A stretch of 64,000 bases of DNA from Streptomyces graminofaciens (GCF_030294945.1 NZ_AP018448.1:6044001-6108000); one strand, 5' to 3'; shown: positions 23,241-32,192, counted from the stretch's first letter. Numbers and translations are program-made. Notes: a model not told the origin generated them from the letters alone.

Positions 23241-26141
23241 GTGGTGGTGAGCGCTGTGGAAGAGAGCGACGGGAACGTTCCGGGGCCGGCCGTTCCGCGG
23301 ATTCCGTGCGCCGATCCCCTGAGTGATCCCTTTCTGAGCACGCGGATCGCGCTGCCGGCGAGACCCACCACGTACCTTCGGCGGCATCGGCTCGTCCGCC
23401 ACCTCGACCAGGCCCTGCACACGCCGTTGACCTTGGTCAATGGGCCGGCCGGAGCGGGCAAGACCCTGCTGGCCGCCGACTGGGCCTCCGGTCTGGGCCA
23501 GCCGGTCGCCTGGCTCACCGCCGAGGCGGGGGACCGGCGGCCCGGGGTGTTCTGGGCATACGTCATCCAGGCTCTGCGCGGCTGCCGTACGCGGACGCGG
23601 ATGTCCGGCACGGTCGAGGCCCAGGTGGACGCGACGCAGGTGGACAGCCAGATGGACGCGACCCAGGTGGACGCGACCCAGGTGGACGCGACCCAGGTGG
23701 ACAGCCAGATGGACCAGGTGGACAGCCGGGTGGACGACAAGCTGCTGGCGGAGCTCGCCGCGGAGCTGAGCGGGCGGGACGAGCCCGTGGTCGTAGTGAT
23801 CGACGAGTTCGACCGCGTGACCGCTCCGGAGGTCGCCGAGCAGCTGGAATTCGTTCTTCACCACGCCGGGCGGGGCATGCGCCTGGTCCTCGTCACCCGC
23901 ACCGAACCCCTGCTGCCACTGCACCGTTACCGGGTGGCGGGCGAGCTCACGGAGATCCGCGCCGCGGAGCTGGCCTTCACCCCCGCGGAAGCGGTCACGC
24001 TGCTGGAGCTGCATGGTCTGAGCCTTCCGGTCGACGCCGCCCGCGCCCTGGTGGAACGCACCCGTGGCTGGGCCGCCGGCCTGCGCCTGTGCGCCCTGGC
24101 CGCGTCGGAGAGCCCCGACCCGGAGGCCTACCTGAAGGAGTTCGAGGCGGACCAGAGCACGGTCGCGGACTTCCTGCTGGCCGAGGTTCTCAAGCGGCAG
24201 ACGGAGGAGGCACAGGACCTCCTGCTGCGCGTCAGCATCCTGGAGCGCTTCTGTCCCGAGCTGGGGAACGCGCTCACCGGGCGGACCGATGCCGAGCCAC
24301 TTCTCGTCGGGCTGCACCGCGAGAACGCGTTCGTCGAGCATCTCGGGCACTCGTGGTACCGGCTCCACCCGCTGTTCAAGGAGATACTCCGGGCTCATCT
24401 GCGAGTACGCCTGCCCGGGCTGGAGCCGGAGCTCCACCGGCGGGCCGCGCGGTGGCTCCGCCGTTCGGGGTCCCTCCCGGAGACACTCGCCCATGGTGCC
24501 GCCGCGGGCGACTGGGATTTCACGGCCGATGCGCTCGTCGGCGACCTGGCGATCGGGCAGCTCTTCACGGGCCCGCACCCGGCCGACCCGGCCGACATGG
24601 CCGAACTGTTCTCCGGGATGGGGCCCGATTCCACGAGCGCCGCGACGGATCTCGTCCGGGCGGCCCGCGATCTGTCCCGGTGCGACCTCCGCCACGGTCT
24701 GTCGCACCTGCGTAGCGCCGAGCAGCGGCTGGCCGCCGACGCGTCGGACACGAGTTCGGACGCGGGTTCGGGCTCGGGCTCGGGTTCGGGTTCGGGCCCG
24801 GGTTCGGGCTCGGGCCCGGGTTCGGGTTCGGGCCCGGACTCGCCGTCCGGTGCGGCGGCCGCGCAGCTCAGCTGTGCGCTGCTTCAGGCGCTGGCCGCGC
24901 GGCTGACCGGTTCTCCCCCGCGGGCCGAGAAGGCCGCCGAGACCGCCGACGAGCTGCGGCGGGAGGTCCCCGCGCACCTCCTGGACAAGCATCCCGAACT
25001 CACCGCGCTCCTGCTGACCCACCTCGGCTCCACGCGACTGTGGGCGGGGCGCTTCGAGGACGCGCGCGCCGTCCTCAAAACGGTGGCCGGAACTTCCGGC
25101 GGAGCGTCCACCGTGCTCCCACGGGAGGAGTCGATGGGGCACCTGGCGCTGATCGACTACCTGAACGGCTGGCCGGGCCGGGCCGAGCGCAAGGTTCTGG
25201 CGGGGGTGTCCGAAGCGGAGCGGTTCAGTCTGGCCCAACCGGGCGGCCTCGGGGTCGGGCGGGTGGTCCTGGCCGCCTTGGCCGTCGACCGCGATGAGCT
25301 GGACCTGGCTCAGGCGCTCGTCGACGAGACGGCGCAGCTCCGCTTCGCGGCGCACGATCCGGTGCTGGCGGCGGGGCGAGCCATCGTCAGGGCTCGCCTC
25401 CTGCTGGCCCGGGGCAGCCCACGTGCCGCGGCCGCGGCGGCGGACTGGACCGTCTCCACGGCCGTCGCGTCGCCCTGGGCGGCGAGCCACGCGGCGCTGG
25501 TCACCTCCGCCGCCCATTTGGCCGAAGGACAGCCGGAGAAGGCCACCGAGGCGCTCGGTGTCGTGTCCCACGACCACCCGGCCTGTGCGGTCGAGGCCGC
25601 ACGGATCCTGCTCGCCGCGGGGCGTCCCGGGGAGGCGGTCGACCTGGTCGACGGTGTCCGCGCCAACGGCACCACCGGTCCGGCGGTGACCGTCCGGGCC
25701 GCGCTGGTCAGGGCTCGGGCCGCGGAAGAAGCGGGGGACGCCGGCACCGCGCGCAGGCTCGTCGGGCAGGCGCTCCTCGACGCCCGGCGCGAGCGGCTGC
25801 GGCGTCCGTTCCTGGATGCCCGACCGTGGATACGGCCTCTCCTGGCCACGCCACCGCTCGATGCGCTGGCCGCGGGCTGGCTCACGCCAGGTCCGTCGCG
25901 TCCGGGTGAACCGCCCGCGAGCGAGGCGCAGCCCTCGCCGCTGGTCGTGGGGGAGCTGAGCGGGCGCGAGCGCGAGGTTCTGCAGCGGCTGGCCCGGATG
26001 ATGACGACGGAGGAGATCGCCGCCGATCTCTACGTCTCGGTGAACACGGTGAAGACCCACCTCAAGGGCGTCTACCGGAAGCTGGCCGTGAACCGGCGCA
26101 ATGACGCGGTGCGCCGCGCGCGCGACCTCCGGCTGCTGTGA
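23241..26141 (+). CDS. LAL-type LuxR-family ATPase regulator
   Basis: This 966-residue STAND/MalT-like regulator has a nucleotide-binding domain near the N-terminus (Walker A GPAGAGKTLLA, Walker B VVVVIDEFDRV). A winged-helix and helical-repeat region follows (RLHPLFKEILRAHLRVRLPG, then TPR-like helices to about 880). The C-terminus is a LuxR HTH (LSGREREVLQRLARMMTTEE, SVNTVKTHLKGVYRKL). Two in-frame tandem repeats are odd: VDATQ/VDSQ units inserted between Walker A and Walker B, and a Gly-Ser/Gly-Pro run near residue 512-535. Proteins of this type usually activate pathway genes on binding a ligand. Three GTGs (23241, 23244, 23247) compete as starts. The DHA2 exporter downstream is a plausible target. 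Confidence 0.9.
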   Translation: MVVSAVEESDGNVPGPAVPRIPCADPLSDPFLSTRIALPARPTTYLRRHRLVRHLDQALHTPLTLVNGPAGAGKTLLAADWASGLGQPVAWLTAEAGDRRPGVFWAYVIQALRGCRTRTRMSGTVEAQVDATQVDSQMDATQVDATQVDATQVDSQMDQVDSRVDDKLLAELAAELSGRDEPVVVVIDEFDRVTAPEVAEQLEFVLHHAGRGMRLVLVTRTEPLLPLHRYRVAGELTEIRAAELAFTPAEAVTLLELHGLSLPVDAARALVERTRGWAAGLRLCALAASESPDPEAYLKEFEADQSTVADFLLAEVLKRQTEEAQDLLLRVSILERFCPELGNALTGRTDAEPLLVGLHRENAFVEHLGHSWYRLHPLFKEILRAHLRVRLPGLEPELHRRAARWLRRSGSLPETLAHGAAAGDWDFTADALVGDLAIGQLFTGPHPADPADMAELFSGMGPDSTSAATDLVRAARDLSRCDLRHGLSHLRSAEQRLAADASDTSSDAGSGSGSGSGSGPGSGSGPGSGSGPDSPSGAAAAQLSCALLQALAARLTGSPPRAEKAAETADELRREVPAHLLDKHPELTALLLTHLGSTRLWAGRFEDARAVLKTVAGTSGGASTVLPREESMGHLALIDYLNGWPGRAERKVLAGVSEAERFSLAQPGGLGVGRVVLAALAVDRDELDLAQALVDETAQLRFAAHDPVLAAGRAIVRARLLLARGSPRAAAAAADWTVSTAVASPWAASHAALVTSAAHLAEGQPEKATEALGVVSHDHPACAVEAARILLAAGRPGEAVDLVDGVRANGTTGPAVTVRAALVRARAAEEAGDAGTARRLVGQALLDARRERLRRPFLDARPWIRPLLATPPLDALAAGWLTPGPSRPGEPPASEAQPSPLVVGELSGREREVLQRLARMMTTEEIAADLYVSVNTVKTHLKGVYRKLAVNRRNDAVRRARDLRLL
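23625..23738 (+). repeat. In-frame 12/15-bp repeat in the LAL gene
   Basis: Units of GTGGACGCGACCCAG (VDATQ) and GTGGACAGCCAG (VDSQ) alternate about eight times. The insert lies inside the ATPase domain between Walker A and Walker B, and all units keep the frame. Confidence 0.85.
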
Positions 26142-26584
26142 GCGAGCGCGCCCACGCGAGCGCGCCCACGCGAACGCGCCTGGGTGAGCGTGTGCCGGTG
26201 CCTCGGCCTGCCGCGTGTGCCGGCCAAGCGCCGACATGGCGCCCGAGCCCGCGACCGTCGCCATGGACACCGGCCGGGCTTCGCCCTGCGCGGGCCGAGA
26301 CACACGCGGCAGGCCGAGGCACACACTGGAGACCGCGGCACACGCGGCAGACCGAGGTTGACGGGCCGGCCCGCGCCCATCGGCCTGCACGCGTCGATCC
26401 CCCACGCCCGGAGCCGCCCCTTCCCCCGGAGCCGCCCCTTCGCCCGGAGCCGCTCCTTCCCCCATGACGGGTGAGGCGCCGGGCGAGTCCTTCACCTGTG
26501 ATGGGACCGGCGGCAGGACATGCACCGATCGCTGCCCGGCCGACTTCGCCGCCACCCGGGACCCCACTCGGTGAGGTGGACACC
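26142..26584. other. Repeat-rich intergenic region
   Basis: The region holds several imperfect repeats but no supported gene: GAGCGCGCCCACGC in tandem just after the LuxR stop, CACACGCGGCAG-type strings around 26280-26355, and three 18-bp units of CCGGAGCCGCCCCTTCCC at about 26408-26462. GAGGTGG near 26573 may serve as ribosome binding site for the exporter. Confidence 0.5.
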
Positions 26585-28303
26585 GTGAAACGCTGGCGCG
26601 CTCTGATCGTCCTCGGTACGGCCCAGTTCCTGATGGTCCTGGACACCGCCGTCATGAACGTCTCCATCAGTCAACTCGTGGAGGACTTCGACACCGAGGT
26701 CACCGCCATCCAGGCCGTCATCACGCTGTACGCGCTGGTCATGGCCGCCTTCATGATCATCGGCGGCAGGTTGGGGGACATCCAGGGGCGTCGCCGCATG
26801 TTCCTCCTCGGGCTGGTCGTCTACGCCACGGGATCGGCCCTGACCGCCGTGGCGCCGACCCTGTGGGTCCTCGCGCTGGGCTGGTCCGTCATCGAAGGGC
26901 TCGGCGCCGCCATGGTGCTGCCGGCCATGGCCGCCCTCGTCGCCGAGTCCTACCGCGGACGGGACCGGGCCGTCGCCTACGCGGTCGTCGGCGGTCTCGC
27001 CGGCGCGGGGATCGCGGTGGGCCCGCTGCTGGGCGGCTGGGTGACGACGTACCTCACCTGGCGGCTGGTCTTCGCCGGTGAGGTCGTGGTCGTCCTGGCC
27101 GTGCTGTGTGCCCACCGGGTGATCCCGAAGTCCGCCCGGACCGACCCGCGCCCCCGGCTGGACGGCGTCGGTGCCGCGCTCTCGGCGGCCGGACTGGGGC
27201 TCGGTGTGCTCGGCGTGCTGCAGAGCAGCACATGGGGGTGGGTGCAGCCCCGCAACCCGCCCTTCACGATTCTGGGCTTCGCGCCGACGCTGTTCGTCGT
27301 CGGCGCGGGGATCGCCGTCCTGGTCCTCTTCCGGCACTGGGAGCGGCGGCGGGAGGGCAAAGGCGTCGATCCTCTGGTGCACATGTCCCTGCTGGGGAGG
27401 CCCTCGCTGCGTTCCGGACTGATGACGCTGTTGAGTCAGAACCTCATCCTGCTCGGGCTCTTCTTCACCATCCCGCTGTACTTGCAGGTGGTGCAGGGGT
27501 TCGACGCCTTCCAGACGGGGTTGCGGCTGCTCCCGGTGTCGGTCGCCATGCTCGCCGTGTCCCTGTCCGGGTCCGCGCTGGGGCGGGTGATGGGGCCGCG
27601 CCGGGTGGTCAGGCTGGCCCTGGCGACCCTGACGGCGGCCATCGTGTGGCTGCTGGCCACCATCGACCCGGTCATCGACGACGCGCAGTTCGCCTGCGCC
27701 ATGGCGCTGTTGGGCGTGGGCATGGGCCTGCTCGCCTCGCAGTTGGGCAACGTCGTGCAGTCCAGCGCCGACGAGGACGAACGCAGTGAGGTCGGGGGGC
27801 TTCAGTTCACGGCCCAGAACCTCGGTTCCGCTCTGGGAACCGCGCTCATCGGGTCGATCCTCATCGGTGCGCTGGCCCACGCCTTCACCAGCCAGGTGGC
27901 GGACGACCCGCGCCTGTCCGAGGAGACCCGGCGGCAGACCGGTGTCGCTCTCGAAGCCGGGATCACGTTCGTCCCCACCGATCAGGTGCGCTCGGCGGCC
28001 GAGCAGGCCGGGCTGCCGCCGTCCGAGGTCGACGCCGTCGTGGACTCCTACGCCTCGGCGCAGCTCGACGGTCTCAAGGCGGCGATCCTCGCCACCGGCG
28101 GCATCACTCTCGGCAGTTTCCTGGTCACCCGCCATCTGCCGACGGGCCGGACAGGGCGTCCTCGACAGCCGGACGCGGAGGCTCCGGCCGGGACGACGAG
28201 TTCGAGGGGATCAGCGGGATCAACGGGATCAACGGGATCGACGGGATCGACGGGATCGACGGGATCGACGGGATCGACGGGATCGACGGGATCGACGCGC
28301 TGA
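26585..28303 (+). CDS. MFS drug exporter, DHA2 (14-helix) family
   Basis: This is a 572-residue proton-coupled exporter. GTG 26585 follows GAGG and gives the typical start KRWRALIVLGTAQFLMVLDT. Motif A is present (GGRLGDIQGRRRMFL), as is the antiporter motif C region (VVGGLAGAGIAVGPLLGGWV); about 14 apolar helices follow in order, ending near TGGITLGSFLVTRHL. This is the EmrB/QacA-type layout for export of amphipathic drugs or antibiotics. The C-terminus is extended by a run of Gly-Ser-Thr units from 9-bp repeats. The gene follows the LAL regulator in the same direction and precedes a small membrane protein by 17 bp. Confidence 0.9.
   Translation: MKRWRALIVLGTAQFLMVLDTAVMNVSISQLVEDFDTEVTAIQAVITLYALVMAAFMIIGGRLGDIQGRRRMFLLGLVVYATGSALTAVAPTLWVLALGWSVIEGLGAAMVLPAMAALVAESYRGRDRAVAYAVVGGLAGAGIAVGPLLGGWVTTYLTWRLVFAGEVVVVLAVLCAHRVIPKSARTDPRPRLDGVGAALSAAGLGLGVLGVLQSSTWGWVQPRNPPFTILGFAPTLFVVGAGIAVLVLFRHWERRREGKGVDPLVHMSLLGRPSLRSGLMTLLSQNLILLGLFFTIPLYLQVVQGFDAFQTGLRLLPVSVAMLAVSLSGSALGRVMGPRRVVRLALATLTAAIVWLLATIDPVIDDAQFACAMALLGVGMGLLASQLGNVVQSSADEDERSEVGGLQFTAQNLGSALGTALIGSILIGALAHAFTSQVADDPRLSEETRRQTGVALEAGITFVPTDQVRSAAEQAGLPPSEVDAVVDSYASAQLDGLKAAILATGGITLGSFLVTRHLPTGRTGRPRQPDAEAPAGTTSSRGSAGSTGSTGSTGSTGSTGSTGSTGSTGSTR
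28206..28300 (+). repeat. 9-bp tandem repeat at the exporter C-terminus
   Basis: About ten copies of GGGATCGAC (early units read GGGATCAAC or GGGATCAGC) encode a Gly-Ser-Thr tail just before the stop codon. The period is a multiple of three. Confidence 0.9.
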
Positions 28304-28320
28304 GCTCGGAGGAGGTACCA

Positions 28321-28839
28321 GTGTCCAGAACCAGTCCCACCACGGCCGCCGCGGGCCACGCCGAACGCCGAGCACATGCCGACTACACGGGCGGCGTCTA
28401 CGGTTCCATGCTCGCGGCCTCCGTGGTGATCGGCGCCGGCACTCTGGGTTCCTTCCCTCGCGTCGAGCTGGTGCTGCTGCTGTTGCTCACCGGCGTCGTC
28501 TTCTGGATCGCGCACGTGCATGCCCAACTGTTCGGGGCGCGCCTGGCACAGCAGGTCCTGGACCGTCTCACCGTGCTGCGTGTGTGCCGCGACGAGTGGC
28601 CGATCGTCAAGGCCGCCGTCCCGCCGGCCGTCGCGGTGGCGGTCAGCCCGCTCCTGGGCCTCGACGTGGAAGGCGCCGGATGGCTGGCGGTCTCCGTCGC
28701 CGTGGCCGGGCAGGTCGGGTGGTCCGTGGCCGCGGCACGCCACGCCGGCGCCTCATGGCGTCTGCTGACCGTCACCGCCTCGGTCAATCTGCTGCTAGGT
28801 CTGCTGATCATCTCCTTCAAGATCGCTTTGACGCACTGA
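28321..28839 (+). CDS. Integral membrane protein, hypothetical
   Basis: A 172-residue protein with GTG 28321 preceded by GGAGGAGG. Four apolar helices are visible: GSMLAASVVIGAGTLGSFPR, VELVLLLLLTGVVFWIAHVH, GWLAVSVAVAGQVGWSVAAA and LLTVTASVNLLLGLLIISFK. The N-terminal 25 residues are soluble. Streptomyces carries several such proteins of unknown function. The 17-bp gap after the exporter suggests co-transcription. Confidence 0.75.
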   Translation: MSRTSPTTAAAGHAERRAHADYTGGVYGSMLAASVVIGAGTLGSFPRVELVLLLLLTGVVFWIAHVHAQLFGARLAQQVLDRLTVLRVCRDEWPIVKAAVPPAVAVAVSPLLGLDVEGAGWLAVSVAVAGQVGWSVAAARHAGASWRLLTVTASVNLLLGLLIISFKIALTH

Positions 28840-28974
28840 CCCAGGTCTCGCGTGTGCGGGCCGACGGGTCACCTGTACTGGGTGAGGCCGGAAAGGAAGC
28901 CGGGGCCGACGATCGTGGAAGGGGCGCCGTCTGCCTCTTCCCTCTCCCCCCGGCCACCCGTGGGAGAACAGCTC

Positions 28975-29175
28975 ATGCGCTATGAGATCCGCATCGAGGG
29001 ACACATGTCGGAGACGCTGACCAAGGCGTTCCCCGAGCTGGGCCATGTGGTGATGTCCGGCCAGACGGTCCTGTTCGGCCCCGTCGTCGACGAGGCACAC
29101 CTCTACGGGCTGCTGGCGCGGTTCCAGTCGCTGGGACTGCGCGTCGTGGAGATGCGGCAGCTGCCGGACCGTTGA
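28975..29175 (+). CDS. Small conserved protein, hypothetical
   Basis: This 66-residue protein starts at ATG 28975 after GGGAGA. The sequence MRYEIRIEGHMSETLTKAFP, VVMSGQTVLFGPVVDEAHLY and GLLARFQSLGLRVVEMRQLP has the beta-alpha-beta pattern of a small ferredoxin-like fold. Similar short proteins are found as singletons in actinomycetes. Function unknown. Confidence 0.7.
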   Translation: MRYEIRIEGHMSETLTKAFPELGHVVMSGQTVLFGPVVDEAHLYGLLARFQSLGLRVVEMRQLPDR

Positions 29176-29230
29176 GAGCCGACAGTTGCCGGACCGTTGA
29201 GAGGGGTTCTCCGGCCTGACTCAAAGCCGG

Positions 29231-29307
29231 GCCCGGCTCAAGGCGGGCCCGGCTCAAGGCGGGCCCGGCTCAAGGCGGGCCCGGCTCAAGGCGGGCCCGG
29301 CTCAAAG
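29231..29307 (+). repeat. 16-bp tandem repeat
   Basis: About five head-to-tail copies of CCCGGCTCAAGGCGGG lie between the small protein gene and a truncated minus-strand fragment. The copies are contiguous with no spacers, so it is not a CRISPR array. The period is not a multiple of three. Confidence 0.9.
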
Positions 29308-29470
29308 GTTCTCCGCTGTCGTTCTCCGCTGACTGGGGGGCGAACTCCGTGAGGGAGCGTTCGAAACGGTCACTGCCGCCCAGGTGGGCGGCGATGGCGA
29401 TGGGATCGCCCGAGCGGGCGTGGGCCCGCGCCAGGGACGCCCCGCACAGCCGGCCGAAGAGGGCGAGCAC
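29270..29470 (-). pseudogene. DUF2252 C-terminal fragment
   Basis: The minus strand reads LFGRLCGASLARAHARSGDP, IAIAAHLGGSDRFERSLTEF, then leaves the family pattern and runs into the 16-bp repeats. The block RLCGxxLARAHARSGD is the signature of the C-terminal end of DUF2252 proteins, which are about 450 residues. The remaining ~85% is missing; the potassium channel gene lies where it should be. It is a remnant. Confidence 0.6.
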
Positions 29471-29509
29471 TCACGTCGATCGGGTCGGGCCGCGCCTGAT
29501 CCGGCTCGG

Positions 29510-30154
29510 TCATGACCCGGCCTCCCTGTCCGATGCCTCCCGGGCATCTGTTCCGGCCCCCGGCTCCGCCGACGGCTCACGGTGCCGACGGCTCAGACCC
29601 TCCTGGACCGCGGCCACCAGCACCCGCGCGGCGACTCCCACGAGCAGCAGCCCTCCCGTCATCTGCACCATCGTCACCACACGCCCCGCCTGGGAGCGTG
29701 CGGTGATGTCCCCGAAGCCGACGGTGCTGAACGTGGTCAGCGCGAAGTACAGGGCGTCCGTCCTGGTCAGCGGCTCGCTGAAGGAACCCGGAGTGGAGCG
29801 TTCCAGCAGGTAGTAGACCCCGGAGAAGAGCACCAGAAACAGCACGAGCGTGACGGCCAGGGCCTCGACGGCGCGCAGCCGCGGGTGCGGCGAGCGCAGG
29901 ATGACCCGCGTCTCCCACAAGAACAGCAGCGCCACCGCCAGCAGGCCGCAGGCGAGCAGCACCGAGGCACTCACCGTGGTCTGCTCGTCCAGGGGCAACA
30001 GGTAGTAGGCGGTGACGAGGCCGACGGAGAGCAGCACGGCGCGGGCGATGCCCGCGACCACCACCCGCAGGCGGGGGTTGGGCTGTCGCTCGGGCCGGTG
30101 CTCGTCCGGTCCGGACCGGTTGTGGTCCGTCCGGGCAGCCAGGGGATCGCTCAT
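29510..30154 (-). CDS. Potassium channel family protein
   Basis: This 214-residue membrane protein has an ion-channel pore. The pore loop is DALYFALTTFSTVGFGDITA, with TVGFGD as the K+ selectivity filter. It is flanked by the inner helix GRVVTMVQMTGGLLLVGVAA and the outer helix LAVTLVLFLVLFSGVYYLLE. Two further helices precede (VVVAGIARAVLLSVGLVTAY, SVLLACGLLAVALLFLWETR), giving four in total. It should tetramerise and conduct K+ passively. No RCK domain is present. The C-terminal ~30 residues are charged and disordered. The ribosome binding site (AAGAGA) is weak. Confidence 0.85.
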   Translation of the reverse strand: MSDPLAARTDHNRSGPDEHRPERQPNPRLRVVVAGIARAVLLSVGLVTAYYLLPLDEQTTVSASVLLACGLLAVALLFLWETRVILRSPHPRLRAVEALAVTLVLFLVLFSGVYYLLERSTPGSFSEPLTRTDALYFALTTFSTVGFGDITARSQAGRVVTMVQMTGGLLLVGVAARVLVAAVQEGLSRRHREPSAEPGAGTDAREASDREAGS

Positions 30155-30228
30155 GTCGTGTCTCTTGGTTCCGTTGCGTCGCTCTCTTGGTTTGGTTCCG
30201 TCACGCCGGTCTCTTCGGTTGGTTCCGT

Positions 30229-30290
30229 CACGCCGGTCTCTTGTTCCGTTCCGCCGCGAGGCCGGCGTGACGGAACAAGAGACCGGCGTG
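30229..30290 (+). repeat. Long perfect inverted repeat in a divergent promoter region
   Basis: Arms 30229-30249 and 30270-30290 are perfectly complementary over 21 bp (CACGCCGGTCTCTTGTTCCG plus T) with a 20-bp loop. The left arm overlaps the second of two direct copies of GGTTCCGTCACGCCGGTCTC. It lies between divergently transcribed genes, 171 bp before the HdeD start. Confidence 0.85.
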
Positions 30291-30460
30291 AGGCCGACGG
30301 ACGCCTCCGGTTCTCACTCCACCGTCCCGGCGGAGCCACCGGATCACCCGTCAGGGGTGAGCCGTCGGCCGCCGACGCGCTGGACGCTGGACCGGTCGGG
30401 TACCCGCACCGCCCCGTCGGCGGTCCGGGAGCGACCCGCTCGACCGCGCGAGGAGGAGCC

Positions 30461-31096
30461 ATGTCCGCGTCACCTGGCCCAGCACCGCGTACCGGACCGC
30501 AGCCCATGGCCGACAGTGCGGCCCCCAGTCCGGCGGGCGACCCTGCGGACCTGATGGGGCACGTCGGTCGTTCGTGGACCTGGATCATGGGATCGGCGGT
30601 CGCGACGCTGGTGCCGGGCATCCTGTCGCTGGTCTGGCCGGATGCGACCCTGCACGTCCTGGCCGTCCTCTTCGGTCTGTACCTGCTGGTGACCGGCGGG
30701 TTCCGGTTCGTGGCCGTCTTCGCCCGGGAGGAGCACGGCGAACGGCTCCCCGGCCTGTTCTCGGCCGTGCTGTACGTCCTGGCCGGGGTGCTGTGCCTGC
30801 GGCACCCGCTGCAGACCGTCGCAGCGCTCTCGCTGATCGTCGGCATCGTCTGGCTCGTGTCCGGCGTCCTCACCCTCTACACGGGACTCGCCACCAAGGA
30901 CCTGCCGCACCGCGGCGTCGTGCTGTGCGTCGCGGTGCTCGGCATCGTCGCGGGGATCGTGGTGCTCGCCCTGCCCACCGAGTCGGCCCGCGCCCTGACC
31001 CGGCTGCTCGGCCTGTGGCTCGTCCTGCTCGGCCTGGCCGAAGCGGCGGTCGCCCTCGCGTGGCGGGCCGCGCTGCGCAAGCCGTCGAGGCGATGA
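30461..31096 (+). CDS. HdeD/DUF308-family membrane protein
   Basis: This 211-residue protein starts at ATG 30461 after GAGGAGGAG. Six apolar helices in pairs are visible: WIMGSAVATLVPGILSLVWP, LAVLFGLYLLVTGGFRFVAV, LFSAVLYVLAGVLCLRHP, LSLIVGIVWLVSGVLTLYTG, VLCVAVLGIVAGIVVLALPT and LLGLWLVLLGLAEAAVALAW. The repeated G(L/I)xxLxxP pattern is that of HdeD/DUF308 proteins, linked in enterobacteria to acid resistance; the actinomycete role is unknown. About 30 soluble residues precede the first helix. Confidence 0.85.
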   Translation: MSASPGPAPRTGPQPMADSAAPSPAGDPADLMGHVGRSWTWIMGSAVATLVPGILSLVWPDATLHVLAVLFGLYLLVTGGFRFVAVFAREEHGERLPGLFSAVLYVLAGVLCLRHPLQTVAALSLIVGIVWLVSGVLTLYTGLATKDLPHRGVVLCVAVLGIVAGIVVLALPTESARALTRLLGLWLVLLGLAEAAVALAWRAALRKPSRR

Positions 31097-31222
31097 CACC
31101 GGCCGCGCCGGATCTCCCCGCACATTCACCCGCGTCGGGTGAGGCCGCCCCGTTCTTGCCGTGGGCACGCTGAAAAAGGCACGGAACCGCTGTCGGGCGA
31201 ACGCCCGGGACGGAGGACGGAC

Positions 31223-31690
31223 ATGAGCGAGCAAACCTACCTGGCGTACGACTTTCCGCTGCTGGGCGCCTTCTGGACCATGCTTTGGTTCTTCCTGTGG
31301 GTCATGTGGTTCGTCCTGCTCTTCCGGGTCGTCGTCGACATCTTCCGGGACGACCGGCTGAGCGGCTGGGCGAAGGCCGGATGGCTGGTGTTCTGCATCG
31401 TCCTGCCCTTCCTGGGCGTGTTCGTCTACGTGATAGCGCGGGGCAAGAACATGGGCCGCCGGGAGATCGCGCAGGCGCGTGCGCAGCAGGAGGAGTTCAA
31501 CGCCTACATCAAGCAGACCGCGGCCGGCGGCACTCCGAGCAGCACGGACGAGCTCGCCAGGCTGTCCGAGATCCGCTCGCGCGGAGACATCACGGACGAG
31601 GAGTTCAGCAGAGCGAAGGAACTGGTCCTGAGCGGCCACGGTCCGGCGGAGCGCACAAGCTCCATCACCAGGCCCGCCTCCGGCCGCTGA
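31223..31690 (+). CDS. PLDc_N/SHOCT-domain membrane protein
   Basis: A 155-residue protein starting at ATG 31223 after GGACGGAGG. The N-terminal two helices (LLGAFWTMLWFFLWVMWFVL and KAGWLVFCIVLPFLGVFVYV) enclose the PLDc_N-like segment VVDIFRDDRLSGWAKAGW. The C-terminus is a SHOCT motif (DELARLSEIRSRGDITDEEF, SRAKELVL). SHOCT segments are short oligomerisation or targeting modules at the ends of membrane proteins. The gene is followed at 33 bp by another membrane protein and is probably co-transcribed with it. Confidence 0.85.
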   Translation: MSEQTYLAYDFPLLGAFWTMLWFFLWVMWFVLLFRVVVDIFRDDRLSGWAKAGWLVFCIVLPFLGVFVYVIARGKNMGRREIAQARAQQEEFNAYIKQTAAGGTPSSTDELARLSEIRSRGDITDEEFSRAKELVLSGHGPAERTSSITRPASGR

Positions 31691-31723
31691 GTATCCGGAC
31701 AACACCACGAAACGAGGCGCGAG

Positions 31724-32173
31724 ATGACCACGACACACACCCGGCCGGCACACACGGCCAAGCAGGAATGGGCAACGGGCCTGACGGCCTTCGCGGCCGT
31801 GATGCTCTTCCTCGTCGGCCTGCTCGGCATCTTCCGGGGCATCATGGCCGTCGCCGAGGACGAAATCTTCGTCACGACGCGCAACTACGTGTTCGAGTTC
31901 GACCTGACCGGCTGGGGCTGGATCCACCTCGCTCTGGGCGCGGTCGCCGTGATCGTCAGCATGGGGCTGCTCAAGACCTCGACGTGGGCGCGCGTCACCG
32001 GCGTGGCCATCGCCGGACTCGTCATCATCGCCAACTTCCTCTCCCTGCCGTACTACCCGGTGTGGTCCGTGGTGATGATCGCGATCTCGGGCTTCGTCAT
32101 CTGGGCCCTGTGCGTGGTGCGGCGCGACAACCTCTTCGACCTGTCCGAGGAGGGTTCGTCGCGCAGCAGGTGA
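31724..32173 (+). CDS. Conserved four-helix membrane protein
   Basis: A 149-residue protein with four membrane helices: GLTAFAAVMLFLVGLLGIFR, IHLALGAVAVIVSMGLLKTS, VTGVAIAGLVIIANFLSLPY and SVVMIAISGFVIWALCVVRR. The segment FVTTRNYVFEFDLTGWGWIH between helices 1 and 2 is highly characteristic of a family common in Streptomyces (often called DUF7144-type). The role is unknown; it frequently sits with stress-related membrane genes. ATG 31724 follows GAGGCG. Confidence 0.8.
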   Translation: MTTTHTRPAHTAKQEWATGLTAFAAVMLFLVGLLGIFRGIMAVAEDEIFVTTRNYVFEFDLTGWGWIHLALGAVAVIVSMGLLKTSTWARVTGVAIAGLVIIANFLSLPYYPVWSVVMIAISGFVIWALCVVRRDNLFDLSEEGSSRSR

Positions 32174-32192
32174 GCGCGGCAAGTGAGCACGG

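Noticed and set aside
23034..26567. Very long minus-strand open frame opposite the LAL regulator
   Set aside because: It is Arg/Gly/Pro-rich low complexity with no domain, a by-product of high-GC codon use on the real plus-strand gene.
29231..29307. Possible CRISPR array
   Set aside because: The units are contiguous and 16 bp long with no spacers. No cas genes are nearby.
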